Numbered from the stretch's first letter, positions 11,417 through 20,235 are shown. The stretch is DNA of 64,000 nucleotides from Brachyhypopomus gauderio (GCF_052324685.1 NW_027506985.1:62001-126000), one strand, 5' to 3'. The notes: generated by a model from the letters alone, not told the origin. Numbers and translations: made by a program.

Positions 11417-11760
11417 GTGGTCGACGACCTCCTGTTTGTGGTCGGCGGATTCAACGGCTTCACCACCATTAATGACGTGGAGTGCTACGATGAGGAAAAT
11501 GAAGGATGGTGCGTTTACGCCTGTCTGACATGTAATGAAATGTAATGAAATTAAATGTAATGAAATGTGCCATATTTGATAGTGGAGTGAGCGGTGCCAT
11601 GAGCCCATGTTCTCCCCTGTGCCTCCCGCAGGGATCACGTCCATGACATGGGTGTCTCCCGGTGTGCGCTGAGCTGTTGCGTGGTGCGGGGCCTGCCCAA
11701 CGTGGTACAGTACACCCCCCCGAGACCTGCCCTACGATGTCCACGGCATCACCACTCTGG
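11417..11760 (+). pseudogene. klhl10: klhl10-like gene fragment (last two exons only)
   Basis: KLHL10 is a BTB-BACK-kelch adaptor for CUL3 ubiquitin ligase, best known from spermatids. Exon 11417-11508 follows a good acceptor (ctttgcacag) and encodes VVDDLLFVVGGFNGFTTIND, part of the last kelch blade. After a 123-bp intron, the exon from 11632 encodes DMGVSRCALSCCVVRGLPNV, like the KLHL10 C-terminus. After that the frame drifts from the expected tail (PPRPALRCPRH). No BTB, BACK or earlier kelch exons are seen upstream; the palindrome and the Tc1-like element are there instead. Because the intron is retained, this is a DNA-level copy or a decayed locus rather than a retrocopy. Confidence 0.75.
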
Positions 11761-11968
11761 CGTGTCAAACAGAGGCCATTTTTCACTTTTAAATAAATGT
11801 CTCATGCTGAAAAGTAATTATTTCAAAAAACTAGTCTTGCATTATTTTCCTAACTGACACATTTAGATCTTGGAAATAATTTTCATTAAAAAATTTCCAC
11901 TTCAAGAGTTTGGTAATTAGTGTTTCTTATGGTCCTAATGAAAAAAACCCTCCTAATTGTACTCCTAA

Positions 11969-12308
11969 TGTGACGCCGGTAGCATAGCGAAGGATGAGAC
12001 ACAGAACCGCCGAATTCAGCAGACGTCACGTTTAATGTGACACAAATATTGCGCAATACAGCGTACGTTTAACATAAACAGACACGGCAACGTGTAGACA
12101 TTAGACAACGACGAGCACAAGACACTGCGCGAACGCACATTAAATAGACAGACCACATCAACCCCATGTGATGACGAGACGAGCCACAGGTGAGACGGAT
12201 AATGACAAGACGCACCCGCACCCACGGAGATACACTGACGCAGACGAATAGACGCAGACAACGTTAACACACGCCCCAAAGGAAGGGTTCGGGGACTGTA
12301 GCGTGACT
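11969..12308 (-). mobile_element. Putative solo LTR (340 bp)
   Basis: The block starts TGTGACGCC and ends GTAGCGTGACT, with a CTAA match in the flanks (cctaa/gctaa). Its end (ggggactgtagcgtgac) resembles the end of the element at 28501-28772 (ggggctgtaacgtgaca). It carries no coding sequence. Confidence 0.5.
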
Positions 12309-12529
12309 GCTAATTTCTTTCCTTTGCTAGACACTCACTGACCGTCTCCTCAGTTAGTGCCTTTGTGGAACACATTGAAGTGTCACAGGCCTAATAATTA
12401 CGAACAAACAAAAATACATATAATTTATAATAAATAATATTTATATTTATATATTATATTTATTTATAATATATTATTTTTGTTCTCATTAAAAGTCATT
12501 GTTTCCAGTAATTCCATGTAATTTATTGA
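12309..12529. other. AT-rich spacer
   Basis: Contains an AT-rich tattta/aatata-rich stretch at 12410-12480. Nothing else is recognised. Confidence 0.4.
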
Positions 12530-12700
12530 CACGAGACAGTACTCTGCATTTACTCACTACTTGAGTAGCTTATAATCAAAGAACTTTTTTTCTTTTACTC
12601 AAGTAAATTTTTGGATGCATACTTTTACTTGAGTGAAATTTGGTTCAAGTAACAGTAATTTTACTTGAGTAAAATTGTTGAACACTCTACACAACTCTGT
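12530..12700. mobile_element. Fragment of a fish repeat (TTACTTGAGTAAA type)
   Basis: Repeated ttactcaagtaa/ttacttgagtaa motifs, ending gttgaacactctacacaactctg. This is a typical terminal block of common fish non-autonomous DNA transposons. Only one end is seen. Confidence 0.5.
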
Positions 12701-12767
12701 GTCATATACACTACGTACCATGTATAGATTCATATATTATGAATATATTATGAAACAATATAGATTC

Positions 12768-13240
12768 GGGGCAACACGGTGGCTTGGTGGTTAGCACGTT
12801 TGCCTCTCAGCACTGGGGTCTTGGGTTCTCCCCATGTCTGCGTGGGTTTTCTCCGGGGTCTCCGGTTTCCTCCCACAGTCCAAAAACATGGAGGTTGGGT
12901 AAATTGGCATTCCCTGATAAATTCTCATCCTGAGTATGTGTCTGTGTCTCTTCATGTTCAATAAAAGCAGTTGTCTGAGTGTGTGTGCATGAATGTGTGT
13001 GTGCTTGTATGCCCAGTGGTGGATGGTGCTCTGCCACTAGGGTCTGTCCTCTCCCCCCTCCCTGCACCCCATTCAGTCCCCCAGGGGGCTGTGGCTTCCG
13101 GTAAAGAGTACGCTGTGCGCAATTGGCTGCCGCTTCTCGCCGGTGTGTGATTGGTTGTCTGAGACTTGGTCCTGTGTTAACAATTGTAAAGCGCCTTGGG
13201 TATCCTGAAAGGCGCTATATAAATTGAACATTCATTCATT
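12768..13240 (+). mobile_element. tRNA-derived SINE
   Basis: The head has an A-box-like ggtggcttggtggttagcac and a degenerate B-box-like gggttctcc about 45 bases further on. Next is the fish SINE body (tctgcgtgggttttctccgg, cctcccacagtccaaaaaca). A LINE-like 3' tail follows (aagcgccttgggtatcctga, ggcgctatataaatt), ending in (ATTC)n. The head is degenerate, so it is not a working tRNA gene. Confidence 0.85.
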
Positions 13241-13337
13241 CATATACAGTATACACACACAAATTATATATATATATATATAGTGGGCCAGTCTGTCAGG
13301 AACTCCCAGGCCACTTTTTCTCCCCAGTCCGCCCCTG

Positions 13338-13675
13338 CTACTCGCTGACTAACGATCACTAGATTGAAGTGTGGCAGACACTACTCGCTGACTAACGATC
13401 ACTAGATTGAAGTGTGGCAGACACTACTCGCTGACTAACGATCACTAGGTTGAAGTGTGGCAGACTGACTAACGATCACTAGATTGAAGTGTGGCAGACA
13501 CTACTCGCTGACTAACGATCACTAGATTGAAGTGTGTCAGACACTACTCGCTGACTAACGATCACTAGATTGAAGTGTGGCAGACACTACTCGCTGACTA
13601 ACGATCACTAGATTGAAGTGTGGCAGACACTACTCGCTGACTAATGATCACTACATTTAAGTGTGGCAGACACTA
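13338..13675. repeat. 43-bp minisatellite, about 8 copies
   Basis: The unit is 43 bp, beginning ctactcgctgactaacgatc and continuing actagattgaagtgtggcag. Copies are nearly identical except the last; one copy near 13464 lacks about 9 bp. Confidence 0.95.
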
Positions 13676-13679
13676 CTGG

Positions 13680-14390
13680 AATGTTGAAATGCTGCTACTG
13701 TGCTGGCTGGTTATGAGGTCTGGCAAAAAACAATATCAACAACAATAACTAGAATCTAGAGAGACACATAAATAAAAATGACAACATCTTCTTATACTAA
13801 TTGTTTTACTCTTCACACGAAGATTATTTATCAGTTCAGCAGAATAAGGAATTTGATGCCTTTCGGTGTCAGATTAGGTCATGTAAAATGAGCCTTTGAC
13901 TGACCAGCAGGTGGTGACATTACATTTTTTATATACTAGCGAGAACTGCTTTACATACCATGCCTAAGTAAAGTTTACAGAAAGACAAGAAGGAGAAATA
14001 GAAAGGACAACACTGAGAAGAGAGATAAAGAGAAAAGCACAAAAGTGAAAATGGTAGACGGATAAGAATGGGGAAGATTTCAGTTGCAAATATTTTGCAA
14101 AGAAGCGGAAGGCGCACTAACGGTCAAAGCAAATATGGTTTCCACCTGACATAGCACAGAAAAAAATTAAATAATTCTGGATTCAGGAATGACTGCTGTT
14201 GCTAGACAGATTTGATGAAAATAAACCAGCATACTGGTTTGAAGTTAATGGGAAGTGAAGAAATCCAAAGTTGATTTTATTGAACAACAGGAGGTTGTCT
14301 GATAGGACTATTGACAAACATCCTCAGCCTGTCTCTGTTAAAGTGCATTGTGCTCCAGTGCCTTGTGTCTGCCACCATTGTCTCTGTTGC
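13680..14390. other. Intergenic, nothing recognised
   Basis: AT-rich sequence without splice-framed coding potential or a recognisable repeat. Confidence 0.4.
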
Positions 14391-14500
14391 CAAGTGGTAA
14401 CCAAGTAGCATCAACAATTCTTGATGACTTCAGTCCAGTAGCTTTAACTCCCATTGTAAAGAAGTACATTGAAAAACTGGTTCTCAAGGAAATCAAATCT
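14391..14500 (+). mobile_element. LINE reverse-transcriptase fragment (N-terminal RT block)
   Basis: The plus strand encodes DDFSPVALTPIVKKYIEKLV followed by LKEIKSPLPPTLDQHQ. In L2/CR1-type LINEs this is the NDYRPVALT...KxFExLVLxHIK motif leading to the LPPTLDPxQFAY motif. The copy is cut off there because the next 39 bases have been amplified into the minisatellite. Confidence 0.75.
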
Positions 14501-15757
14501 CCACTACCACCTACGCTGGACCAACATCAAATCAAATCTCCACTACCACCTACCCTGGACCAACAACAAATCAAATCTCCACTACCACCTACGCTGGACC
14601 AACACCAAATCAAATCTCCTGTAACGTTCTGCGCGGAGCAGAACACGGAGGCGGACACAAACGCTGAGAAGAGCGAGATTTATTGCAGGACATTCCATAT
14701 TCATTGTCACTAAAGCAGTCAGGGGTCATAACGGGGGGGGGGGGGGGGGGGGCAGTCCGAATAACATAGATACACGGGCATAACGAAAACAAGGCAAACA
14801 CGAGCAAGGCAGGGAAACACAGAGAACACGAACCACAGGCGAACGGCAATCCAAACTGGAAGAAACACCAACATCCAAACATCCAAAACAACCGACCAGG
14901 GACAAGGGACACTCAGGGATTATATATACACAGAACACCAAACAAGGATCAGGTGCAAACAATGACGACAGGGGCGTGGTAACAACGAGGAATCAGAGAC
15001 AACGAGCTGGGCGGGATAAACAGGCAGGGAATAACAAAACCACGAGGAACAGAGACGTTGGAGTGACAGCGGGGAGAGGGGGCGTAGCCATACGTGACAT
15101 CTCCCCTACCACCTACGCTGGACCAACACCAAATCAAATCTCCCCTACCACCTACGCTGGACCAACACCAAATCAGATCTCCACTACCACCTACGCTGGA
15201 CCAACACCAAATCAAATCTCCCTTACCACCTACGCTGGACCAACACCAAATCAAATCTCCCCTACCACCTACGCTGGACCAACACCAAATCAAATCTCCC
15301 CTACCACCTACGCTGGACCAACACCAAATCAGATCTCCACTACCACCTACGCTGGACCAACACCAAATCAAATCTCCCTTACCACCTACGCTGGACCAAC
15401 ACCAAATCAGATCTCCACTACCACCTACGCTGGACCAACACCAAAACAAATCTCCCCTACCACCTACGCTGGACCAACACCAAAACAAATCTCCCCTACC
15501 ACCTACGCTGGACCAACACCAAATCAAATCTCCCCTACCACCTACGCTGGACCCACACCAAATCAAATCTCCACTACCACCTACGCTGGACCAACACCAA
15601 ATCAAATCTCCCCTACCACCTACGCTGGACCAACACCAAATCAAATCTCCACTACCACCTACGCTGGACCAACACCAAATCAAATCTCCCCTACCACCTA
15701 CGCTGGACCAACACCAAATCAAATCTCCACTACCACCTACGCTGGACCAACACCATC
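14491..15757. repeat. 39-bp minisatellite, about 20 copies, split by an LTR
   Basis: The unit is 39 bp (accacctacgctggaccaac, accaaatcaaatctcccct). Three copies lie at about 14502-14619 and roughly seventeen at 15100-15757. The unit is 13 codons long, so several frames on both strands stay open (up to 263 residues). In the LINE frame it reads SPLPPTLDQHQIK over and over. Copies differ at one to three positions and show higher-order alternation (cccctacc, ccactacc, cccttacc). Confidence 0.95.
14620..15099 (-). mobile_element. Solo LTR (480 bp) inside the minisatellite
   Basis: Starts TGTAACGTTC and ends TACGTGACA, with a perfect 5-bp target duplication TCTCC (14615-14619 and 15100-15104). Its ends match the ends of the young element at 16253-19308, so it belongs to a related sushi-like family. 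Transcription would run on the minus strand, with a TATATAAT box near 14919-14926. It contains a G20 run at about 14733. Confidence 0.9.
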
Positions 15758-15775
15758 AAATATGTAGGTATGGTT

Positions 15776-16010
15776 GGGAGCCAGAGGGGCAACACAAGAT
15801 CCTTATATGAGTCAGCTCCACCCTCAGCTGCAGAGCCTCCTGCACCTATGGTGGAAGTCCTTCATTTGTATCTGCGTTCCCCTTGTTGACCTGTCCTGTT
15901 CCTGGTTTCTGCTGGTCCCTGTCCCTGTTCATGTCTCCGTCCATTTCTGCATACACGTCCCCCTGTCTGTGTCTGGTGTGGTGTTCCATGTTCCTGTCCC
16001 AGTATTAGTT
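15776..16010 (+). mobile_element. Older relative of the gag-only retroelement, left part
   Basis: From about 15890 the sequence (cctggtttctgctggtccct, then gttcatgtctccgtcc, gtctgtgtctggtgtggtgt) is clearly similar to the minus strand of the young element around 17270-17380, but here it lies on the plus strand. It is interrupted by the hAT element at 16019 and resumes at about 20106. Frame is not kept. Confidence 0.75.
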
Positions 16011-16252
16011 CCCTAAATCAGTGTTTCTCAACCTTTTTTCAGTTGTGGCACCCTTTATATGCATGCAAAATTTTAAGGCACCCCAGTTTACAATGCGTTA
16101 AAAACACAGGCTTTGGGGGGTGGGGGGGTGGAGACGTAAGTTGTTGACGGGGGGGGGGGGGGGGGGGTGAACGTAAAATGGACACAAATTAAGTATTATA
16201 TCGCAATCTATCGATCGCGGGTGGTTGGCGCCAAAGCGAACTAGTAACTCAT

Positions 16253-16891
16253 TGTAACGTTTGTGACGGGCAGGCATGACGCAATTGCAGAATTTAAAGG
16301 GTTTTAATGAAAAGAGAGACAAACACGACTAACCACAGAAGGCAGAGGGAGCTAGGCTATCGATAGGGAGGGAACACCAACGACACGGGTAAGCTAAACT
16401 ACAGAGAAACGTAAACGCAAAAACCACAATGGACCTAGAACCACGAAACATATATGAGGGGAGGTATACAATGAGGGGAGCGATGATGCTGGGACAACAA
16501 TAGCGTAGACTAACAACTAAACAGACAAGGAATTATAAACTACAAGAGATTACCTAAGACGAGTGACAAGCACGAAGTAAACACAAGCACGAAACACGGG
16601 GGGGGGGGGAACCAAACCAACACACAAAGACTAGAAACAAAACAGAGAGGGTACAAGGGCAAAGGCATGAACAGAAAGCAAGGTACAACTGAGGAACAAT
16701 GAGGAACTTACGTACAGGGAATGACCGACAAGGGAATGAAACACTCGGGGTTCTTTATACACAGAGACAAGACGGTGAAACGAGACTCAGGTGTGTGGGC
16801 ACTAACGAGGGGGTGTGACAGACAGAGGGAGGAACGAATGGGAGCGGGGAGCTAGGCGGGACCAGGGAGGAGGGAGGGGCTGGACGTGACA
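16253..16891 (-). repeat. 3' LTR of the gag-only element (639 bp)
   Basis: On the plus strand it runs from tgtaacgtttgtgacgggca to ggctggacgtgaca. Over the stretches compared it matches the other LTR except for an extra 134 bp (16549-16682, with an AG microhomology at the break) and a T/C difference in the gggggtgtgacag block near 16815. The gag stop codon lies inside it (16852-16854). Confidence 0.95.
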
Positions 16892-18801
16892 TAACCCCCC
16901 TTCAAGGCGTGCAACTCCGGGGCACGCCAACCAGGGAGGGCCGGACAGACGCTGGGGACAGAGACACCATGACACAGAGGGAAACGAACGGGCGAGGCCG
17001 GGGCAGGGACAACAGACACGGGGCAGGATGGAGACAACGGCCCGGACTCCAGACGTATGGGAGGACCGGGACAAGGACTGGGCGGTGACGTAAGAAAGGG
17101 ACCAGACGGCACAGGACAGGGGGTCGACACAGGAGGCGGGACCAAGGGAGCTGGACAAGATGGGGTCAAGGGCACAGGACCGGACACCAGGGAGGACTGA
17201 GATGCAGAGGCAAACAGGTGGAGGACGACAGAGACAGGGACGGGAACAAAGTGGGTGACGATCTGCGGAACAGAGACGGGAACAGGGACATGGAGGACAC
17301 TACCACGCACGGACACAGGGACAGGCACGTGGACGCGGACAGAGACGCACACAGGAACGGGGACCAACAGGAAACCAGGGAGGGGACAGGGCAAAAGAGG
17401 GAACACAGGCGATTGTAAAACAGGGTTAACATGAGTGTCAGTGTCTGAACAGTTCAGCATGGGACCAGCCCCAGGCCCACAGGCGGGCAAGGCAGTCACT
17501 GTGGGGGCTGGCGTAAGCTGAGGAGTGTCCTGGGGAACCAGCGGAGCCGGAGGAGGGTCCAGGGGAGCCGGGGAAGGGTTCATGGGTACTGGCGGGTTCA
17601 GCTGAGGGACAGCGGAAACCGGGGAGGCCGGCGGAGGGGCCGCAGGGGCCTGGGAGGCCAGGCGACGGGCAGAGGGAACAGGCGGGGTCCGCTGGCGGGC
17701 AGCGGGAACAGGCGGGGCCCGCTGGCGGGCAGCGGGAACAGGCGGGGCCCGCTGACGGGCAGCGGGAACAGGCGGGGCCCGCTGACGGGCAGCGGGAACA
17801 GGCGGGGCCCGCTGGCGGGCAGCGGGAACAGGCGGGGCCCGCTGGCGGGCAGCGGGAACAGGCGGGGTCGCCGTGCAGACGTCATCGGGGGGCGTGTCCA
17901 CCGGGCCGACGTCATCGGGGGGCGTGTCCACCGGGCCGACGTCATCGGGGGGCGTGTCCACCGGGCCGACGTCATCGGGGGGCGGGATCGCCACGCTGGC
18001 GTCATCGGGGGGCGTGATCGCCACGCTGACGTCATCGGGGGCCCGAGCTGGCCTCTCCTGGGGTGAGTGGCCACTGCGTCCCCCCAAAAAATTCTTGGGG
18101 GGCCGTTGGGGAGTGGCTTCCAGGATGCGGTCGTCGTAGGCTGGGACGGCCGTGGCGGCGTCGTCGTGAGGCCGAGCGGCTGTGCAGGGGTCGTCGGGAG
18201 GCCGGGCGGCTGTGCAGGGGTCGTCGGGAGGCCGGGCGGCTGTGCAGGGGTCGTCGGGAGGCCGGGCGGCTGTGCAGGCGTCGTCGGGAGGCCGGGCGGC
18301 TGTGCAGGCGTCGTCGGGAGGTGTGGAGGTCTCGATCCCACTACTGACCAACAGGTCAGCAGGTATCTCCCGTCGACACTGAGGGGCAGACTCATACACA
18401 CCTCCACCAAACCGTTCACATAACGTCCGACAAAATCCCTTCACAGTCCATGCATCCGTAACCCGGTGCGCTAGGACAATGTTAGCCCACTCTAGGGCTT
18501 TTCCCTTTAATAGTGACCGCATGAATACGACCTGTATGCTCTCGGGTGGTGGGGGTACCGTGAGGAAACGCAAGTAACCCTCACATTGGAGGAGAAAGCT
18601 CCTGACTAATCCTTTCTCCCCGTCGTATGCCTCAGGGACGAGACAGAGAGAGGGTAGCGCCACCGGTTTCCCCTCAGCGTCCTTTCCAAGCATAGCTTGG
18701 ATAGAATCCAACTGCTCGTTGAAAGCGTCTCGGTCGAACGGTTGTGTAGACAGAACCACCGTGTTGTCATTCTGCTGCGTCGCGTTAAACTGGTCGGTCA
18801 T
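16852..18801 (-). CDS. Gag-like protein of a sushi-type non-autonomous retrotransposon
   Basis: A 649-residue frame starting at the ATG at 18801-18799, two bases after the 5' LTR, and overlapping the primer-binding site. An upstream in-frame ATG lies in the LTR but ahead of most of the predicted transcript context, so I chose MTDQFNATQQ. Residues about 55-123 resemble the Gag N-domain of sushi/Ty3 elements (EAYDGEKGLVRSFLLQCEGY, then SLLKGKALEWANIV and FCRTLCERFGG). The usual second half of the capsid domain and a CCHC zinc knuckle are not seen. Residues about 150-420 are 10-residue proline-rich repeats (PPDDPCTAAR, PPDDVGPVDT, PPVPAARQRA). The rest is Pro/Val/Ser-rich. The stop falls in the 3' LTR. 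No pol follows. Confidence 0.85.
   Translation of the reverse strand: MTDQFNATQQNDNTVVLSTQPFDRDAFNEQLDSIQAMLGKDAEGKPVALPSLCLVPEAYDGEKGLVRSFLLQCEGYLRFLTVPPPPESIQVVFMRSLLKGKALEWANIVLAHRVTDAWTVKGFCRTLCERFGGGVYESAPQCRREIPADLLVSSGIETSTPPDDACTAARPPDDACTAARPPDDPCTAARPPDDPCTAARPPDDPCTAARPHDDAATAVPAYDDRILEATPQRPPKNFLGGRSGHSPQERPARAPDDVSVAITPPDDASVAIPPPDDVGPVDTPPDDVGPVDTPPDDVGPVDTPPDDVCTATPPVPAARQRAPPVPAARQRAPPVPAARQRAPPVPAARQRAPPVPAARQRAPPVPAARQRTPPVPSARRLASQAPAAPPPASPVSAVPQLNPPVPMNPSPAPLDPPPAPLVPQDTPQLTPAPTVTALPACGPGAGPMLNCSDTDTHVNPVLQSPVFPLLPCPLPGFLLVPVPVCVSVRVHVPVPVSVRGSVLHVPVPVSVPQIVTHFVPVPVSVVLHLFASASQSSLVSGPVPLTPSCPAPLVPPPVSTPCPVPSGPFLTSPPSPCPGPPIRLESGPLSPSCPVSVVPAPASPVRFPLCHGVSVPSVCPALPGWRAPELHALKGGYVTSSPSLLPGPA
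17690..18340 (-). repeat. Three 30-bp coding repeat arrays within gag
   Basis: Three distinct arrays, all with a 30-bp (10-codon) period. At 17695-17870, about six copies encode PPVPAARQRA. At 17880-18035, about five copies encode PPDDVGPVDT and variants. At 18165-18320, about six copies encode PPDDPCTAAR. Copies within an array are almost identical, so they expanded recently. Confidence 0.9.
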
Positions 18802-18803
18802 TC
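18793..18803 (-). promoter_or_regulatory. Self-primer binding site of the gag-only element
   Basis: The first 11 bases after the 5' LTR on the coding (minus) strand are GAATGACCGAC. The reverse complement, GTCGGTCATTC, occurs on the minus strand inside the LTR at 19146-19136, where the RNA is predicted to begin. An 11-nt match is the length used by Tf1-type self-priming. No tRNA 3'-end complement (TGG...) is seen at this position. Confidence 0.75.
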
Positions 18804-19308
18804 TGTAACGTTTGTGACGGGCAGGCATGACGCAATTGCAGAATTTAAAGGGTTTTAATGAAAAGAGAGACAAACACGACTAACCACAGAAGGCAGAGGG
18901 AGCTAGGCTATCGATAGGGAGGGAACACCAACGACACGGGTAAGCTAAACTACAGAGAAACGTAAACGCAAAAACCACAATGGACCTAGAACCACGAAAC
19001 ATATATGAGGGGAGGTATACAATGAGGGGAGCGATGATGCTGGGACAACAATAGCGTAGACTAACAACTAAACAGACAAGGAATTATAAACTACAAGAGG
19101 TACAACTGAGGAACAATGAGGAACTTACGTACAGGGAATGACCGACAAGGGAATGAAACACTCGGGGTTCTTTATACACAGAGACAAGACGGTGAAACGA
19201 GACTCAGGTGTGTGGGCACTAACGAGGGGGCGTGACAGACAGAGGGAGGAACGAATGGGAGCGGGGAGCTAGGCGGGACCAGGGAGGAGGGAGGGGCTGG
19301 ACGTGACA
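18804..19308 (-). repeat. 5' LTR of the gag-only element (505 bp)
   Basis: Matches the other LTR except for a 134-bp deletion and one substitution. It is the promoter-side LTR for the minus-strand transcript. The length difference of 134 bp exactly equals the one deletion. Confidence 0.95.
19171..19176 (-). promoter_or_regulatory. TATA box in the 5' LTR
   Basis: TATAAA on the minus strand. The base 30 positions downstream is 19146, the first base of GTCGGTCATTC, which is the usual TATA-to-start distance. Confidence 0.75.
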
Positions 19309-19828
19309 CTCATTGAATCATAGATATGGATCAGATAAATAAACAAGATTTTTTTTTCGGATGTGAGATATCGGAAGTGTGCCGTGAGAGCGTGTGAAAA
19401 CGGTCAAATGCGTGTGTCTCATGCTCAATGCGTGAGCGTTGGCAACCCTGAAAACATACTCTCTGCAACCATCTCCCGGCCAGCATAACACAAAAAAAAG
19501 TGATTATTAAGACAGAGAGCAGATAAATGTGACTTACAGTCAGCGGGAAACCTGCGTAATCACGTGCTGACCTTGGTCATATGCAGGTCATATGCACGCT
19601 TTGAGCGTGAGACTCACGCATATTTAGCGATTTCACACTCTCTCACGCCACACATGGAATTTCTCACGCTTGAATATTATTATTATTAATTTATTTTTTT
19701 AATAATCTAATCGCCGCACACCGCAGCATATTCAGCCAATCCATCGGTTGTATATTATAACAGGTTGAACCAATCAGAATATAGATCGCGCTGTTTCTTG
19801 GTAGACTTTAGCCAGCCCGCTCCCCAAC

Positions 19829-19861
<33 letters not shown>

Positions 19862-20105
19862 CCGCTACACTAACCATCGCGACAGATTCCAATCCCCCCC
19901 GCCTGAAAAAAAGCTCACGCCCACCAAACTTGAGAGATCTGGTCATATGAAATACATTTTAATGATTTTTAAAGCGTATAATAACTTCAATTTTTAAAAC
20001 TATAGTTTTTTATTTCACATCAGAATATTTTGACGGCACCCCCGATGAAGACAGACGGCACCCCAGGGTGCCGCGGCACCCCGGTTGAGAAACGCTGACC
20101 TAAAT

Positions 20106-20235
20106 CATCACCCATTTTGTCCCTATGCACATCTCTGTGGTTCCCAGTCCCACTTCTGTACCTCCTACTGCTCCCAGTCCTGTCCCTTCCCCATGTTTTC
20201 ACCTGTCCCCAGTCCGGCGTCCCCCCTCCCTGTGG
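20106..20235 (+). mobile_element. Older relative of the gag-only retroelement, right part
   Basis: After the hAT target duplication the similarity to the young element's gag repeat region resumes (catcacccattttgtcccta against cgtcacccactttgttcccg). It lies on the plus strand and is frame-broken. Confidence 0.75.

Larger units (their letters stand above)
16253..19308 (-). mobile_element. Young, gag-only, self-priming sushi-like LTR retrotransposon
   Basis: Two LTRs (16253-16891 and 18804-19308) enclose a 1.9-kb interior that encodes only a Gag-like protein. The target duplication is CTCAT on both sides (16248-16252, 19309-19313). LTR ends are TG...CA. A purine-rich AAGGGGGGTTA, on the minus strand, touches the 3' LTR and serves as the plus-strand primer site. 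A primer-binding site complementary to the element's own predicted 5' RNA end touches the 5' LTR. There is no protease, reverse transcriptase, RNase H or integrase, so it needs a helper element. Confidence 0.95.
16019..20097. mobile_element. Non-autonomous hAT element carrying a nested LTR element
   Basis: The terminal inverted repeats are cagtgtttctcaacc (left) and ggttgagaaacgctg (right), of the hAT-Charlie type. The flanks carry an 8-bp duplication with one mismatch (ccctaaat 16011-16018, acctaaat 20098-20105). Both ends contain ggcaccc motifs. No transposase was found. Without the nested 16253-19308 insertion it is about 1.0 kb. Confidence 0.85.

Noticed and set aside
12768-12850. Possible tRNA gene
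   Set aside because: A- and B-box-like sequences are degenerate and are followed by a SINE body and LINE-like tail. No cloverleaf could be made.
13338-13675. Possible CRISPR-like array of regularly spaced repeats
   Set aside because: Units are directly adjacent with no unique spacers, and the genome is a vertebrate. It is a minisatellite.
14733-14752. Poly-G and poly-C runs here and at about 16150, 27666, 30096, 30712, 50095, 54276 and 60977 as possible G-quadruplex signals
   Set aside because: Homopolymer runs are common in this genome and prone to length error. Nothing around them suggests function.
14949-15810. Long overlapping open frames on both strands (238-263 residues)
   Set aside because: They are products of a 39-bp tandem repeat, whose length is a multiple of three. 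No start context, splice signals or family similarity beyond the LINE-derived unit.
16098-16322. ORF beginning MSLFSLKPFKFCNC, also seen at the start of the longer gag frame
   Set aside because: It lies in LTR sequence, which is why it occurs twice. The predicted RNA supports the ATG after the 5' LTR for Gag instead.
17598-18423. Other long frames overlapping gag on both strands
   Set aside because: Shadow frames of the 30-bp repeats. Only the frame starting next to the LTR carries the Gag-like motif.
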